NCBI GenBank assembly: GCA_029289325.1
Contig: JARFTV010000009.1
Coordinates: 44,058 to 108,057 of the forward strand
DNA length: 64,000 nt
Direction of reading: 5' to 3'
DNA from: Alphaproteobacteria bacterium
GTDB lineage: Bacteria > Pseudomonadota > Alphaproteobacteria > Rhodobacterales > Rhodobacteraceae
A model generated the notes under the pieces. It worked only from the letters and a program-made list of their open reading frames with translations, searched no databases and was not told where the DNA came from. Below, one piece after another: positions 1-10,901 of this stretch. Position numbers and translations under genes: made by a program. Each line of letters starts with the position of its first letter. Positions within the stretch are counted from its first letter, which is position 1.

Positions 1-565
1 CAGTGACGACGACATCGGGGCCCCCGCGGGTCAGGGTGACTTGCAGCGAAAGCTCGGTCGTGCGCGATCCTCCGGCCATCACCAGCGCCTGAAGGCCGGG
101 GAAGGCGGCGAGGATGCCGGGGTGAAGGAGTTGGCAGTCGGGGATTTCCGCGATGGTGTCCGAGGCGCGGGCGTGGAAGCCCATCAGCACGCCACCCTTG
201 GTGCGCCGCGCCGAAAGGGTTGCGCGGCGACGGGACCGGACGGGGGAGGTGACAAGGGGGAGGAACTCGGCCGTCAGACCCTGACGGGCAAGCGCGGTTT
301 CCACGACCTCCTGCTTCCAGCCCGCGACGAAGGGGTCGGAGGCGTGCTGCAACTGGCAGCCGCCGCAGGCCCGGGCGTGACGGCAGGGTGGTTTCACCCG
401 GTTGACCGAGGGGGTGACGATCTTCGGATCAAGAAGCCGGTCGCCCTGCAGCGTGCCCTCCACCACCTCGCCGGGGAGGGTGCCGGGGACATAGATGGGG
501 CCCGAGTCGAGGCTGCGGGCGATTCCGTGGCCAAGGTGGCCCAGCCGGTCGATGGTTACGATCAC
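1..565 (-). CDS. RNA m5U methyltransferase, TrmA/RlmC/RlmD family (partial, 5' part)
   Basis: This is the first ~188 codons of a gene that runs off the left edge. It resembles SAM-dependent RNA (uracil-5-)-methyltransferases acting on rRNA or tRNA. Visible are an N-terminal TRAM-like stretch (LGHLGHGIA near residues 9-17, VPGTLPGEVV near 26-35), then the iron-sulfur pattern C-x5-CGGC-x2-QH (Cys about 61, 67, 70) and a likely fourth cluster Cys near 143 (IPDCQ). The SAM-binding domain and catalytic Cys lie outside the window. The GTG start overlaps the TGA stop of the upstream ABC gene (GTGA), which suggests translational coupling. The target uridine cannot be told from this fragment. Confidence 0.85.
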   Translation of the reverse strand, partial: MIVTIDRLGHLGHGIARSLDSGPIYVPGTLPGEVVEGTLQGDRLLDPKIVTPSVNRVKPPCRHARACGGCQLQHASDPFVAGWKQEVVETALARQGLTAEFLPLVTSPVRSRRRATLSARRTKGGVLMGFHARASDTIAEIPDCQLLHPGILAAFPGLQALVMAGGSRTTELSLQVTLTRGGPDVVVT

Positions 566-2418
566 TCTGCCGCTTCCGCTTCTTCGTCTTCGGTGCCGAT
601 GAAGCCGCCTGATTGCCGCTTCCAGTAGCGCGCGTAAAGCCCGTCCTTGGCCAGAAGCTCGTCATGGCTGCCGATTTCGACGATCCGGCCGCGATCCAGC
701 ACGATGATCCGGTCCATCGCGGCGATGGTCGACAAGCGGTGGGCGATGGCGAGGACGGTCTTGCCCTGCATGACGCGGCCCAGCGCCTCTTGAATCGATG
801 CCTCCACCTCGGAGTCGAGGGCGGAGGTGGCTTCGTCCAGCACAAGGATCGGCGCGTCCTTCAGGAAGGCGCGGGCAAGGGCGATCCGCTGGCGCTGGCC
901 CCCGGAAAGTTTCACCCCGCGTTCGCCAAGGAAGGCGTCGTAGCCCTTGCGGCCATTGTGGTCGAGCATCTGGGAGATGAACTCATCCGCCTCGGCGGCC
1001 TTGGCGGCGGCGATGATTTCCGCTTCGCTGGCCTCGGGTCTGCCGTAGGCGATATTGTCGCGCGCGCTGCGATTGAACATCGCGGTTTCCTGCGTGACCA
1101 TGCCGATCTGGCGGCGAAGGGATTCCTGCGTCACGCTGCGCAGGTCGGCGCCGTCAATGGTGATGCGGCCCTGTTCGGGGTCGTAGAGCCGGAGCAGGAG
1201 GGAGACGAGCGAAGACTTTCCCGCCCCGCTGGCACCGACGATGCCCAGTTTCTCACCGGCGCGGATGGTGAGGTCGATGTCCTGCACCCCGCCGCGACTG
1301 CGGCCATAGGCGAAAGTGACGTGGTCGAAGCGGATCTCGCCCCGGACGCGGGGAAGGGGTTGGGCGCCGGGCGCATCGGCGAGGGTATGGGGGACGGAGA
1401 GGGTGCGCATCCCGTCCTCGACCTCGCCGACGCTGGTGTAGATCGACATGAGGGTGAAGCTGACCCAGCCCGACATCTGCGCGATGCGAAGGGCGATGGC
1501 CCCGGCGGCGGCAATGTCGCCCGCGGTGGCGCTGCCCTGCTGCCAGAGCATGACGGTGCCGCCGATGAGAAGGACGGGGAGGACGCCCGCCAGGAGCATC
1601 AGCGAGAAACGGAACCAGGTGGATATGACGCCGAATTCAAGCGAGCGTTCGCGGAAGACCTCCATCGCGTCGAGGGCGACGCGATCCTCGAAGGCGTGGT
1701 GGGCGAAGAGCTTGACGGTCTTGATATTGGTGATCGTGTCGACGACCTGCCCGGACACCATCGCACGGCTGGAGGCGCGGGCGGCGGAGTTCTTGCGCAC
1801 CATCGGCATGAAGAAGCGGATGAGCAGGATGTAGGCGATCAGCCAGACGAGAAGGGCGACCGCGACCTTTGCATCGACGGCGATCAGGAAGGCGACCGAG
1901 CCGATGACCGAGGCAAGGGCGAAGCAGACGGTGTTGATGACCTCGGTCGCGACATCGGTGACGGCGCGGGCGGCCTGCATCTGCTTTTGCGCGATGCGGC
2001 CCGCGAAGTCGTTGTCGAAGAAGGTGACGGCCTGACCAAGCGTCCAGCGGTGCAGGCGCGACAGGACCAGCGGCATCACGTTCGGGCCGATGATGATGCT
2101 GTTCGACGCCGCCGAGACGGCGAAGGCCAGCGGGCGGAGGACCAGGTAGAAGACGAGGAACCAGAGGACGAGGCTGAAGTGCTGGCCGAAGAAGTCCGTC
2201 GGGCCGGAGTTGACGGCGGCGTCGATCACCCAGCCGAGGATCAGGGCGCTGACAACCTCGGTCACGCCGGCAAGGGAGGACAGGATTCCGGCAAGCACCA
2301 GCATTGGCCAGGAGCCCGCGAGCGACCAGCGCATGAACGCGCCAAGGCGCTGCGGCGGCGGGCCGTCGGCGGGGCGGAAGGCGTCGATGAGGGAGCCGAG
2401 GCTGCGAAGGGCGCTCAT
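562..2418 (-). CDS. ABC transporter, fused permease/ATP-binding half-transporter (MsbA-like)
   Basis: A 618-residue half-transporter with an N-terminal six-helix exporter membrane domain (about residues 30-320) and a C-terminal ATPase domain. Seen are Walker A (GASGAGKSS, ~395), the signature LSGGQRQR (~510), Walker B followed by DEATSALD, and the H-loop in AHRLSTIAAMDRI. All ATPase motifs look intact, so it should be active. It is probably an inner-membrane exporter of lipids, drugs or another hydrophobic substrate. The next gene upstream on the same strand encodes a second protein of the same design, so the two may form a heterodimer. They are 121 bp apart, with a small hairpin at 2517-2534. 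The substrate is unknown. Confidence 0.9.
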   Translation of the reverse strand: MSALRSLGSLIDAFRPADGPPPQRLGAFMRWSLAGSWPMLVLAGILSSLAGVTEVVSALILGWVIDAAVNSGPTDFFGQHFSLVLWFLVFYLVLRPLAFAVSAASNSIIIGPNVMPLVLSRLHRWTLGQAVTFFDNDFAGRIAQKQMQAARAVTDVATEVINTVCFALASVIGSVAFLIAVDAKVAVALLVWLIAYILLIRFFMPMVRKNSAARASSRAMVSGQVVDTITNIKTVKLFAHHAFEDRVALDAMEVFRERSLEFGVISTWFRFSLMLLAGVLPVLLIGGTVMLWQQGSATAGDIAAAGAIALRIAQMSGWVSFTLMSIYTSVGEVEDGMRTLSVPHTLADAPGAQPLPRVRGEIRFDHVTFAYGRSRGGVQDIDLTIRAGEKLGIVGASGAGKSSLVSLLLRLYDPEQGRITIDGADLRSVTQESLRRQIGMVTQETAMFNRSARDNIAYGRPEASEAEIIAAAKAAEADEFISQMLDHNGRKGYDAFLGERGVKLSGGQRQRIALARAFLKDAPILVLDEATSALDSEVEASIQEALGRVMQGKTVLAIAHRLSTIAAMDRIIVLDRGRIVEIGSHDELLAKDGLYARYWKRQSGGFIGTEDEEAEAAE

Positions 2419-2539
2419 GGGGGAGAGGTAGGCCGGTCCTTGGGGCGAAGCAAGGGATTACGCTGTGCGCCGATCGTCAGTTCCCTGTGTGGCGGCTCGT
2501 CGCTGACTTCGTCACGCCTCGCAGCGGGGCGAGGAGGGT

Positions 2540-4387
<1,848 letters not shown>

Positions 4388-4549
4388 GGGGGGAGAACCC
4401 TGAAAGACCTGCAGCAATGAAAAAGGGCGGGGCTGGGGAGCGACCGCCACGACGGGATCGGTCGGCTCAGCTAAGCTGATATGAGATCCCGTGTTCCATG
4501 CTGGTCTCCGTCCAAGGTCGGGCATCCGTAGCGCAGTTGCGACCGATTG

Positions 4550-5707
4550 TCACGCCTCTTTCAGCAGGGCGTCCTTGCCCAGGGTGAGGTCCGAGGCGAG
4601 CCAGCGGCTCTCAAGCTCTTTCAGTCGCGCACCCAGCGCCTCGCCCCGCAGGGCGGGCATCAGGTCGGCGGCGGTGACGGGGAAACGGGCGGTCGCGCCG
4701 CGATGGGCCTCTGCCTGCCAGTTTCCTGGCAGCGGGCTTTCCAGCAGGGCCGCGCGGGCAAGGACGGCGTCGCCAGCCAGCGCCTCGCCCAGGCGAAAGC
4801 CAAGGACGGCGGGAGTCTCGGTGGTTTCGGCGGCGGCGCGGAGGGCGGCAAGGTCGCGCGCTTCGGCCCGGGAGAGACGAAGGTTGCCGGTGTCCCCCCC
4901 AAGGACCGCAAGGCGACGGAGCCATCTGGGCGTTTCGCCCGCGTCGAGATGGACGAGCGGCGCAAGAGCGCGCGGGTCGGCGCCGGGAAGAACGCGGGCG
5001 AGGACACCCGCCTGCGACATGGCAGCGACGGCGGGGCTGGGGTCACGGGCCGACAGGAGTTTCCGCAGCTCGGCGTGGATGCGTTCGCGGGAAATTCCGT
5101 CCAGCCCCTCGGCCAGCGCGGCGCAGGCGGCGAGGCCGTCGGCGTCCAGCCCTTCATCGGGGTCGCCATAGGCGGCGTGGAAGCGGAAAAAGCGGAGGAT
5201 GCGAAGGTAATCCTCGCGGATGCGCGTCTCCGGCTCACCCACAAAGCGGACGCGGCGCGCCTGCAGGTCCGGCAGACCGTGGAGCGGGTCGATGACACTG
5301 CCGTGGCGGTCGGCATAAAGCGCGTTCATCGTGAAATCGCGGCGCTGGGCGTCTTCCTCGATCCGGGTGGAAAAGGCGACCACGGCGCGACGGCCGTCGG
5401 TCTCGACGTCACGGCGGAAGGTGGTGATCTCATGCGGTCTGCCCCCGGCGATCACGGTCACGGTGCCGTGGTCGATCCCGGTGGGGACGACCTTGAACCC
5501 GGCCGCTTCCGCGATCTGCGACACGGTTTCCGGCGTCGCATCGGTCGAGATGTCGATATCGCTGACCGGCTCGCCCAGAATGGAGTTGCGCACACAGCCG
5601 CCGACGAAGAGCGCCCGGCAGCCCTTTGCCTCCAACGCGGCGCAAAGCGACTGAGTGCCCGGATGGTCAAGCCAGTCGCCCGTGATCCGATCGAGCGCGA
5701 TTGTCAT
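4550..5707 (-). CDS. cca: CCA tRNA nucleotidyltransferase (poly(A) polymerase family)
   Basis: A 385-residue class II nucleotidyltransferase that should add or repair the 3' CCA end of tRNAs. The N-terminal catalytic head has FVGGCVRNSILG (~35-46) followed by the metal-binding SDIDIS, and an arginine-rich nucleotide-selection region further on (RRDVETDGRRAVVAF, DAQRRDFTMNALY). The rest fits the helical RNA-binding body. The protein is typical of alphaproteobacterial CCA enzymes with no HD domain evident. Its ATG overlaps the TGA of the upstream Nudix gene by 4 bp (ATGA), so the two are likely translated together. Confidence 0.92.
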   Translation of the reverse strand: MTIALDRITGDWLDHPGTQSLCAALEAKGCRALFVGGCVRNSILGEPVSDIDISTDATPETVSQIAEAAGFKVVPTGIDHGTVTVIAGGRPHEITTFRRDVETDGRRAVVAFSTRIEEDAQRRDFTMNALYADRHGSVIDPLHGLPDLQARRVRFVGEPETRIREDYLRILRFFRFHAAYGDPDEGLDADGLAACAALAEGLDGISRERIHAELRKLLSARDPSPAVAAMSQAGVLARVLPGADPRALAPLVHLDAGETPRWLRRLAVLGGDTGNLRLSRAEARDLAALRAAAETTETPAVLGFRLGEALAGDAVLARAALLESPLPGNWQAEAHRGATARFPVTAADLMPALRGEALGARLKELESRWLASDLTLGKDALLKEA

Positions 5708-6300
5708 GCGCCCACCCGTTCGGCCAGGCCTCGAAGAATTCGGGCGGTGGCGCCCCAGATGTAGTAGGGACCGTAGGGCGCTACGTAGTAGCGACGCCAG
5801 ACACCCATCCAGCGGCGACGCTCGATGGCATAGCGCGCGGGCGTCAGCACGTGGGAGAGGGGGACGGTAAAGACTTCGTCAACCTCACCGGCTTCGGGGA
5901 TCGGGTCGAAGGATCCCCGGACCAGCCCCACGAAGGGGGTGATGGCGAAGCCAGTCACGGTCTCGTGGATCGGAAGCGTGCCAAGGATCTGCACCCGGTC
6001 TGGGGGCAGGCCGATTTCCTCCTGCGTCTCGCGCAGGGCGGCGGCTTCCGGGGTGGCGTCGGTCGGGTCGACCTTGCCGCCGGGAAAGGCGATCTGGCCG
6101 GGGTGATGTTTCAGGTGCGACGAGCGTTTGGTCAGGATCAGGCGCGCACCATCATCGCGCAGCCAGACGGGAACCAGCACGGCGGCGGGGCGAAGGGGCT
6201 TGTCCGCCGAGGGGCGGATGCCGGGGTTCAGGTCGAAATCCGAGGACGGCCCGGCCGGGCGGGCCAGCGCCGCGCGCAGGGCGTCCCCGGCGTCGATCAT
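5704..6300 (-). CDS. CoA pyrophosphatase-type Nudix hydrolase
   Basis: A 198-residue Nudix hydrolase. The segment LTKRSSHLKHHPGQIAFPGG followed by ALRETQEEIGL matches the NudL/PCD1 group, in which a conserved stretch just before the Nudix box marks enzymes that hydrolyse coenzyme A and its derivatives to phosphopantetheine and 3',5'-ADP. The Nudix box glutamates are present (RETQEEIG). The gene sits between hslO (4-bp ATGA overlap) and cca (4-bp overlap), in a tight three-gene minus-strand run. CoA specificity is inferred from the motif only. Confidence 0.85.
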   Translation of the reverse strand: MIDAGDALRAALARPAGPSSDFDLNPGIRPSADKPLRPAAVLVPVWLRDDGARLILTKRSSHLKHHPGQIAFPGGKVDPTDATPEAAALRETQEEIGLPPDRVQILGTLPIHETVTGFAITPFVGLVRGSFDPIPEAGEVDEVFTVPLSHVLTPARYAIERRRWMGVWRRYYVAPYGPYYIWGATARILRGLAERVGA

Positions 6301-7283
6301 TCCGGCCGGACCCCTTCGAAGCCCAGCGTCTTTGGGTCCAACTCGTAATGCGCGCCGCAGAACTGGCAGTCGGCGGTGACGACGCCGGCTTCGGTCGTCA
6401 TCTGGGCGATGTCCTTCTGGCTGTAGATGGACATGGTGTTGCGCACCTTCTCTTCGCTGCAGGAACAGCCAAAGCGGATCGGCTGGGCGTCGAACACACG
6501 GGGGCTTTCCTCGTGGAACAGGCGGATCAGAAGGTCGGTCGGCGGGACCGAGGGGCCGATCATCTCCAGCGTTTCAACCGTATCGAGAAGCATGTTGGCG
6601 CGGTTCCAGTTTTCCGAATCCGCCCCGCCAAGGATGTCGGCATGGGTGAGGAGCCCGCCTTCGCCCGAGCCCTGATCGGCCGCAACGCCGCCCGTGGACG
6701 GCATGTGCTGCAGCATGATCCCACCGGCGCGCCAGTGAAGCGGCCGGCCCGGCTCGGCGCTTTCGCCATAGGCGAGCTGGAAGCGGGTCGGGATCTGCTC
6801 GGACTGGGCGAAGTAGCTTTCGGCGCAGGCTGAAAGGCTGCCGCCGGCGATGGGGGTGAAGCCCTGATAGGGCAGCATCCCCTCACCCTGGTCCAGCATG
6901 ACGGCGAAATACCCCTCGCCAATCTGGGAGAACGGGTCGGCGCCGGGGTCCAGCCGCTCGGCGTCATAGCTGGCATAGGCGCGGATCCGGGCGGGCTGGC
7001 CGTCCTCGGTCGGGCCGTAATAGTCGGTGGCGATCAGCCGGGCGGGGCCCTTGCCGCGCACCTGCAGCGAGAGCTTCCAGCGCAGCTTGATGGTCTGGCC
7101 GATCAGCGCGGTGAGAAGCGCGGTCTCGGCCACGAGGGCCTCGATCACGGAAGGATAGGCATGCTGTTTCAGGACCTGGTCCAGCACCCCGTCCAGGCGG
7201 GCGACCCGGCCGCGGATGCCCGAGGCGTCCAGTTGGAATGGCAGGACGGTATCGTCCCAGGCGATCTGCGAGCCAGTGGTCAT
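6297..7283 (-). CDS. hslO: Hsp33 family redox-regulated chaperone
   Basis: A 328-residue Hsp33 homologue, a cytoplasmic holdase chaperone switched on by oxidation of a zinc-binding cysteine switch. The four cysteines are visible near the C-terminus as FGCSCSEEK (CxC) and DCQFCGAHYE (CxxC). The N-terminal part matches the substrate-binding core (e.g. GYFAVMLDQGEGMLPYQGFTPI). A short C-terminal tail follows the zinc centre. The gene heads a minus-strand run hslO-Nudix-cca. A plausible sigma-70 promoter lies just upstream (see 7324-7351). Confidence 0.93.
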   Translation of the reverse strand: MTTGSQIAWDDTVLPFQLDASGIRGRVARLDGVLDQVLKQHAYPSVIEALVAETALLTALIGQTIKLRWKLSLQVRGKGPARLIATDYYGPTEDGQPARIRAYASYDAERLDPGADPFSQIGEGYFAVMLDQGEGMLPYQGFTPIAGGSLSACAESYFAQSEQIPTRFQLAYGESAEPGRPLHWRAGGIMLQHMPSTGGVAADQGSGEGGLLTHADILGGADSENWNRANMLLDTVETLEMIGPSVPPTDLLIRLFHEESPRVFDAQPIRFGCSCSEEKVRNTMSIYSQKDIAQMTTEAGVVTADCQFCGAHYELDPKTLGFEGVRPE

Positions 7284-7323
7284 TGGGGATTTCCTGAAAG
7301 TGCCAGTGCTGGCATACCGCGCC

Positions 7324-7351
7324 TATATAGGCAGGGCAACGGCTGGTCCAA
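7324..7351 (-). promoter_or_regulatory. Putative sigma-70 promoter for hslO
   Basis: On the minus strand TTGGAC (7351-7346) and TATATA (7329-7324) are separated by 16 bp. The predicted transcription start is about 34-40 nt upstream of the hslO ATG. Matches are good for both boxes; spacing is one short of the ideal 17. Read by eye only. Confidence 0.45.
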
Positions 7352-7361
7352 GGGGTGAAAC

Positions 7362-7799
7362 ATGATCCGGCGCTATGGCGAGGCCGTGAAACCGGGGCAA
7401 AGATACATCCGGCGGCCGGGGGTCTATGCCGTCCTGCTGCAGGGCGACCATATCCTGGCGACGCATCAGGCTGAGCCGATCCCCGAGTTCCAGCTGCCCG
7501 GCGGCGGGATCGACCGGGGGGAACAGCCGATCGCCGCGCTGCACCGCGAGGTCCTTGAGGAGACCGGCTGGAAGATCGACGTGACGCGGCATCTGGGGGC
7601 GTTCCGGCGGTTCACCTACATGCCGGACTACGACATGTGGGCGGAAAAGCTGTGCACGGTTTTCCTGGCCCGGCCGGTGCGGCGGCTGGGTCCGCCGTCC
7701 GAGGCGGGGCACACGGCCGTCTGGTTGCCGGTCGAGGAGGCGCTGGTCCATCTGGGAAACGCGGGCGACCGCGCAATGCTGGCGCGGCTTCTAGGTTAG
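7362..7799 (+). CDS. Nudix hydrolase
   Basis: A 145-residue Nudix domain protein divergent from hslO. The Nudix box is seen as GGGIDRGEQ followed by REVLEETGW, with the preceding strand FQLPGG. The surrounding sequence (IRRPGVYAVLLQGDHILATHQ) is like small MutT/ADP-ribose-type hydrolases that clean up nucleotide derivatives; the exact substrate cannot be assigned. An AGGGGTGAA ribosome site precedes the ATG. Its 3' end overlaps the convergent phosphatase gene by 9 bp. Confidence 0.85.
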   Translation: MIRRYGEAVKPGQRYIRRPGVYAVLLQGDHILATHQAEPIPEFQLPGGGIDRGEQPIAALHREVLEETGWKIDVTRHLGAFRRFTYMPDYDMWAEKLCTVFLARPVRRLGPPSEAGHTAVWLPVEEALVHLGNAGDRAMLARLLG

Positions 7800-9050
7800 G
7801 TCCAGGATGATGCCCGACACGTCGTCTGGGAAGACGTCGCCACCGGCGCGATAGGTCAGGTCCCAGACCAGAGCCTCAAGCAGTTCGGCCCCGGTCAGAT
7901 GCGAGGATCGGCGCAGGCTGTCGATCACCCCGTCCTCACCGAAATCGCCGCCACCGGGCAGCGGACATTCGGTGAACCCGTCCGACACCAGCAGCAGCCG
8001 GTCGCCGGGCGCCAGCTGGCTGTCCAGCCGGTCATAGCGCGCCTCGGGGATCAGGCCGATCGGCAGACCGCCGGTTCCCAGACGCTCGACCGAACCGTCG
8101 CGGCGCAGGATCAGGGGGTGCGGATGGCCGGCCTGCACCAGACTGACCTGCCCCACCACGCGGTCGACCACCGCGAAAACCATGGTAAAGTATTGTTCTG
8201 CCTGAATTTCATCCAGCATCAGCCGGTTGAACCTTTCGGCCACAGCCTCGGGCGGGAGGAGGACATGGCTGCCGGAGGGTCCCTTCTGGAAGGCGAGATT
8301 CTGTTCCGGCGAGGATCCGGTCAGGAACCCGGCCAGCCGCGCTGTCATCATCGCCGAGGCAACACCATGGCCCGAGACGTCGATCGAATAGAGCACGACC
8401 CGATCCTCATCGACGCGGAAGCTGCCGACCAGATCGCCCCCCACCCGCCCGGAGTTGCGCAGAAGCAGCGCAGCGCGGGACCAGCCGTAATCGCGCACCC
8501 GGTCGCGGATCAGGGTCTGCTGAAGCTTCCGCGCCTCGATCAGGTCTCGGTCGAGAGAGTCGTAAAGTTTCTGCAACTCGGTCAGCGTGCTGGCGATGAC
8601 CCGGTTCTTGGCCAGAAGCTCGGCCTGCATGGCCAGCATCCTCTCCCCCGCGCGGAGCCGGGCGCGGAGTTCGTTCGGGGCCACGGGCTTCGTCAGGAAA
8701 TCGTCGGCCCCGGCCTCAAGCCCATCGGCGATCTCGTCGCTTTCGGATTTCGAGGTCAGAAGGACGAAGTAGCCGTAATTCTCCTGCTCCAGCTCACGGA
8801 AGCGGCGGCAGAAATCGAGGCCGGACATGCCGGGCATCATCCAGTCGCTGATGATGATGTCGACAGCGGTCCGGCGGCAAAGCTCAAGCCCCGCTTCGGC
8901 CGATTCGCTTTCGCTGACCCGATAGCCCCAGCGGCGTAGCTGCATGGAGAGCATGTGCCGCTGCGCCCGGCTGTCGTCGACGACCAGGACATGACGCGGG
9001 CCGGGCTGGCCGGTCAGGGTCGTTTCGACAAGGCTTGGGGTGGCTGACAC
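7791..9050 (-). CDS. Response regulator fused to PP2C-type (SpoIIE/RsbU-like) phosphatase
   Basis: A 419-residue protein with an N-terminal receiver domain (residues ~18-135) with VVDDS, phospho-acceptor Asp in IIISDWMMPGMSGL and the FLTKPV lysine. A coiled-coil-like linker follows (~135-185), then a C-terminal PP2C/SpoIIE domain (~190-419) with GGDLVG, SIDVSGHGVASAMM and LVSDGFTE metal-binding motifs. Known proteins of this layout dephosphorylate anti-sigma antagonists in partner-switching systems; RbaY of Rhodobacter capsulatus has the same layout. No anti-sigma kinase or STAS protein is nearby, so targets would be encoded elsewhere. A divergent Hpt gene starts 151 bp away and could supply phosphate to the receiver. 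Confidence 0.88.
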   Translation of the reverse strand: MSATPSLVETTLTGQPGPRHVLVVDDSRAQRHMLSMQLRRWGYRVSESESAEAGLELCRRTAVDIIISDWMMPGMSGLDFCRRFRELEQENYGYFVLLTSKSESDEIADGLEAGADDFLTKPVAPNELRARLRAGERMLAMQAELLAKNRVIASTLTELQKLYDSLDRDLIEARKLQQTLIRDRVRDYGWSRAALLLRNSGRVGGDLVGSFRVDEDRVVLYSIDVSGHGVASAMMTARLAGFLTGSSPEQNLAFQKGPSGSHVLLPPEAVAERFNRLMLDEIQAEQYFTMVFAVVDRVVGQVSLVQAGHPHPLILRRDGSVERLGTGGLPIGLIPEARYDRLDSQLAPGDRLLLVSDGFTECPLPGGGDFGEDGVIDSLRRSSHLTGAELLEALVWDLTYRAGGDVFPDDVSGIILDLT

Positions 9051-9201
9051 GTCGTCCCTCCGAATCCGTTCCGGGGACTGTGCCGCCGCCGCCTTAACGG
9101 CAGGTGAAAGCTAAAATTGCACGGGATTTCCGGTGGGCGGGCGACGAATTGTTAAGCGGGATCGGGTCAGGCTGAAGCGTGCGTCTAGTGGTGAGGTGGC
9201 C

Positions 9202-9534
9202 ATGATCGATTGGCGAAGGGTCGAGGAACTGCGCGAGGAAATCGGGGCCGACGGGTTCGTCGAAATCGCCGACATGTTCCTGGATGAGGCAGAGCAGGCC
9301 GTGCGTGCGCTGCAATCCGGCATCGGGGGCGCTCAGATCGAGGGGCAGCTGCATTTCCTGAAGGGCAGCGCGCTGAACCTCGGCCTGTCCGAACTGGCGG
9401 CGATCTGCCAGGAGGGGGAGCGCAAGGCCGCCACCGGCCTGGGCGGGTCGATCGACGTCGATCAGGTGGCGGCGGTCTACCGGGAATCACGCCGGCAGTT
9501 GCTGGAACGGCTGGCGACCGATTCGGCGGCCTAG
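9202..9534 (+). CDS. Hpt domain histidine phosphotransfer protein
   Basis: A ~110-residue single-domain Hpt protein. The phosphorylatable histidine lies in LHFLKGSALNLGLSELA, the characteristic H-x-x-KGS helix, and the helical pattern fills the whole length. I use the ATG at 9202 (MIDWRRVEEL) because GTGAGG lies 5-11 nt upstream and the longer reading from 9133 adds a basic, unlike-Hpt extension. It is divergent from the receiver-PP2C gene, which suggests a phosphorelay partner, and it converges with ilvA with a 4-bp overlap of stop regions. No cognate kinase is adjacent. Confidence 0.82.
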   Translation: MIDWRRVEELREEIGADGFVEIADMFLDEAEQAVRALQSGIGGAQIEGQLHFLKGSALNLGLSELAAICQEGERKAATGLGGSIDVDQVAAVYRESRRQLLERLATDSAA

Positions 9535-10781
9535 ATCAGGAATTCGGACAGGGCCTCGTCGCTGGTGATGTCGCGGAACGCGAGCCCCGCCGCATCCATC
9601 CGGTCGGTGAACTGACGGAAGTGGCCGGCGTCCTTCGTCTCGATCCCGATCAGGACCGAGCCGAAGTTGCGCGCCGATTTCTTCAGGTATTCGAACCGGG
9701 TGATGTCGTCCTCGGGGCCAAGGAGGTTCAGGAACTCGCGCAGGGCGCCGGGGCGCTGCGGCATCCGGAGGATGAAGTATTTCTTCAGGCCCGAGAACCG
9801 CTGGGCGCGTTCCTTCACCTCGGGCAGGCGTTCGAAATCGAAATTCCCGCCCGAGGTGATGCAGACCACGGTCTTGCCCCGGATCTCCTCGGCCAGTTCG
9901 GGCAGCACATCGACCGCCAGCGCCCCGGCAGGTTCCAGCACGATGCCTTCGACGTTCAGCATCTCAAGCATGGTGACGCAGATACGGTCCTCGGGTGCGA
10001 GGTGGACATGGTCGCGCGTCACCCAGTCGAGCATGGCGAAGGTCCGGTCCCCCATCCGCGCCACCGCCGCGCCGTCGACAAAGCTGTTGACGCGCGGCAG
10101 CTTGACCGGCGCCCCCTCGCGCAGGGCAGCGGTGAGACTGGCACCGCCAAGAGGCTCGACGAAGCGGAATTCGACCGCGGGCGTGACCTCGCGCAGATAG
10201 CCGGTAACGCCGGATGCAAGCCCGCCGCCGCCGACCGGCAGAACCACCATGTCGGGCGCGCGGCCCAGCTGGTCAAGGATCTCGACCGCGACCGAGGCCT
10301 GGCCCTCGATCACGTCGGGATCGTCGAAGGGCGACAGGAAATGCGCGCTGCGTTCCGCGCAGAAGGCCTGGGCGGCGGCAAGCGTCTGGTCGAAATAGTC
10401 GCCGGTCAGCTCGATCCTGACATGCTCGCCGCCGAAGATCCGAGTCTTGTCGATCTTCTGCTGCGGGGTGGTGACGGGCATGAAGATCACGCCCTCGACC
10501 CCGAAGTGACGGCAGGCGAAGGCCACGCCCTGGGCGTGGTTCCCGGCACTGGCGCAGACGAACTGGCGCTGATCGGGCTGGCGCACCCGGACCTTGCGCA
10601 TCGCGTTGAAGGCACCGCGGATCTTGTAGCTGCGGACGGGCGACAGATCCTCGCGCTTGAGCCAGATTTCGGCCTGATAGCGCGCGGAGAGATGATCGTT
10701 GCGCTGCAGCGGCGTCGGCGGAAACAGGCATCGCAACGCCTGTGCGGTCTCTTCCGCAGGCAGATTCTTGCCAGTGATCAC
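9531..10781 (-). CDS. ilvA: Threonine ammonia-lyase (threonine dehydratase)
   Basis: A 416-residue PLP enzyme that converts threonine to 2-oxobutanoate, the first step towards isoleucine. The PLP lysine is in SYKIRGAFNAM (~54-60), the glycine-rich phosphate loop is VGGGGLASG, and ASAGNHAQG binds substrate. A single ACT-like regulatory domain occupies roughly the last 85 residues (KKYFILRMPQRPGALREFL). That is the short IlvA form, probably responsive to isoleucine. The gene is divergent from the secreted protein gene at 10902. Confidence 0.93.
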   Translation of the reverse strand: MITGKNLPAEETAQALRCLFPPTPLQRNDHLSARYQAEIWLKREDLSPVRSYKIRGAFNAMRKVRVRQPDQRQFVCASAGNHAQGVAFACRHFGVEGVIFMPVTTPQQKIDKTRIFGGEHVRIELTGDYFDQTLAAAQAFCAERSAHFLSPFDDPDVIEGQASVAVEILDQLGRAPDMVVLPVGGGGLASGVTGYLREVTPAVEFRFVEPLGGASLTAALREGAPVKLPRVNSFVDGAAVARMGDRTFAMLDWVTRDHVHLAPEDRICVTMLEMLNVEGIVLEPAGALAVDVLPELAEEIRGKTVVCITSGGNFDFERLPEVKERAQRFSGLKKYFILRMPQRPGALREFLNLLGPEDDITRFEYLKKSARNFGSVLIGIETKDAGHFRQFTDRMDAAGLAFRDITSDEALSEFLI

Positions 10782-10901
10782 TCTTTTACCCCTTGGTTTA
10801 ACTTGGGTTTATTTCGCCGCCCGATTTTCGCCATCAACTGGGAGTGGGTTCGCACCACATTCCAAGTCAACTCCCCAGCCATACCTGAAGGAGCGTATCC
10901 G

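Noticed and set aside
9621..10901. 5' extension of the secreted protein's frame across ilvA
   Set aside because: It is antisense to ilvA. The strong ribosome site and signal peptide at 10902 show where the real gene begins.
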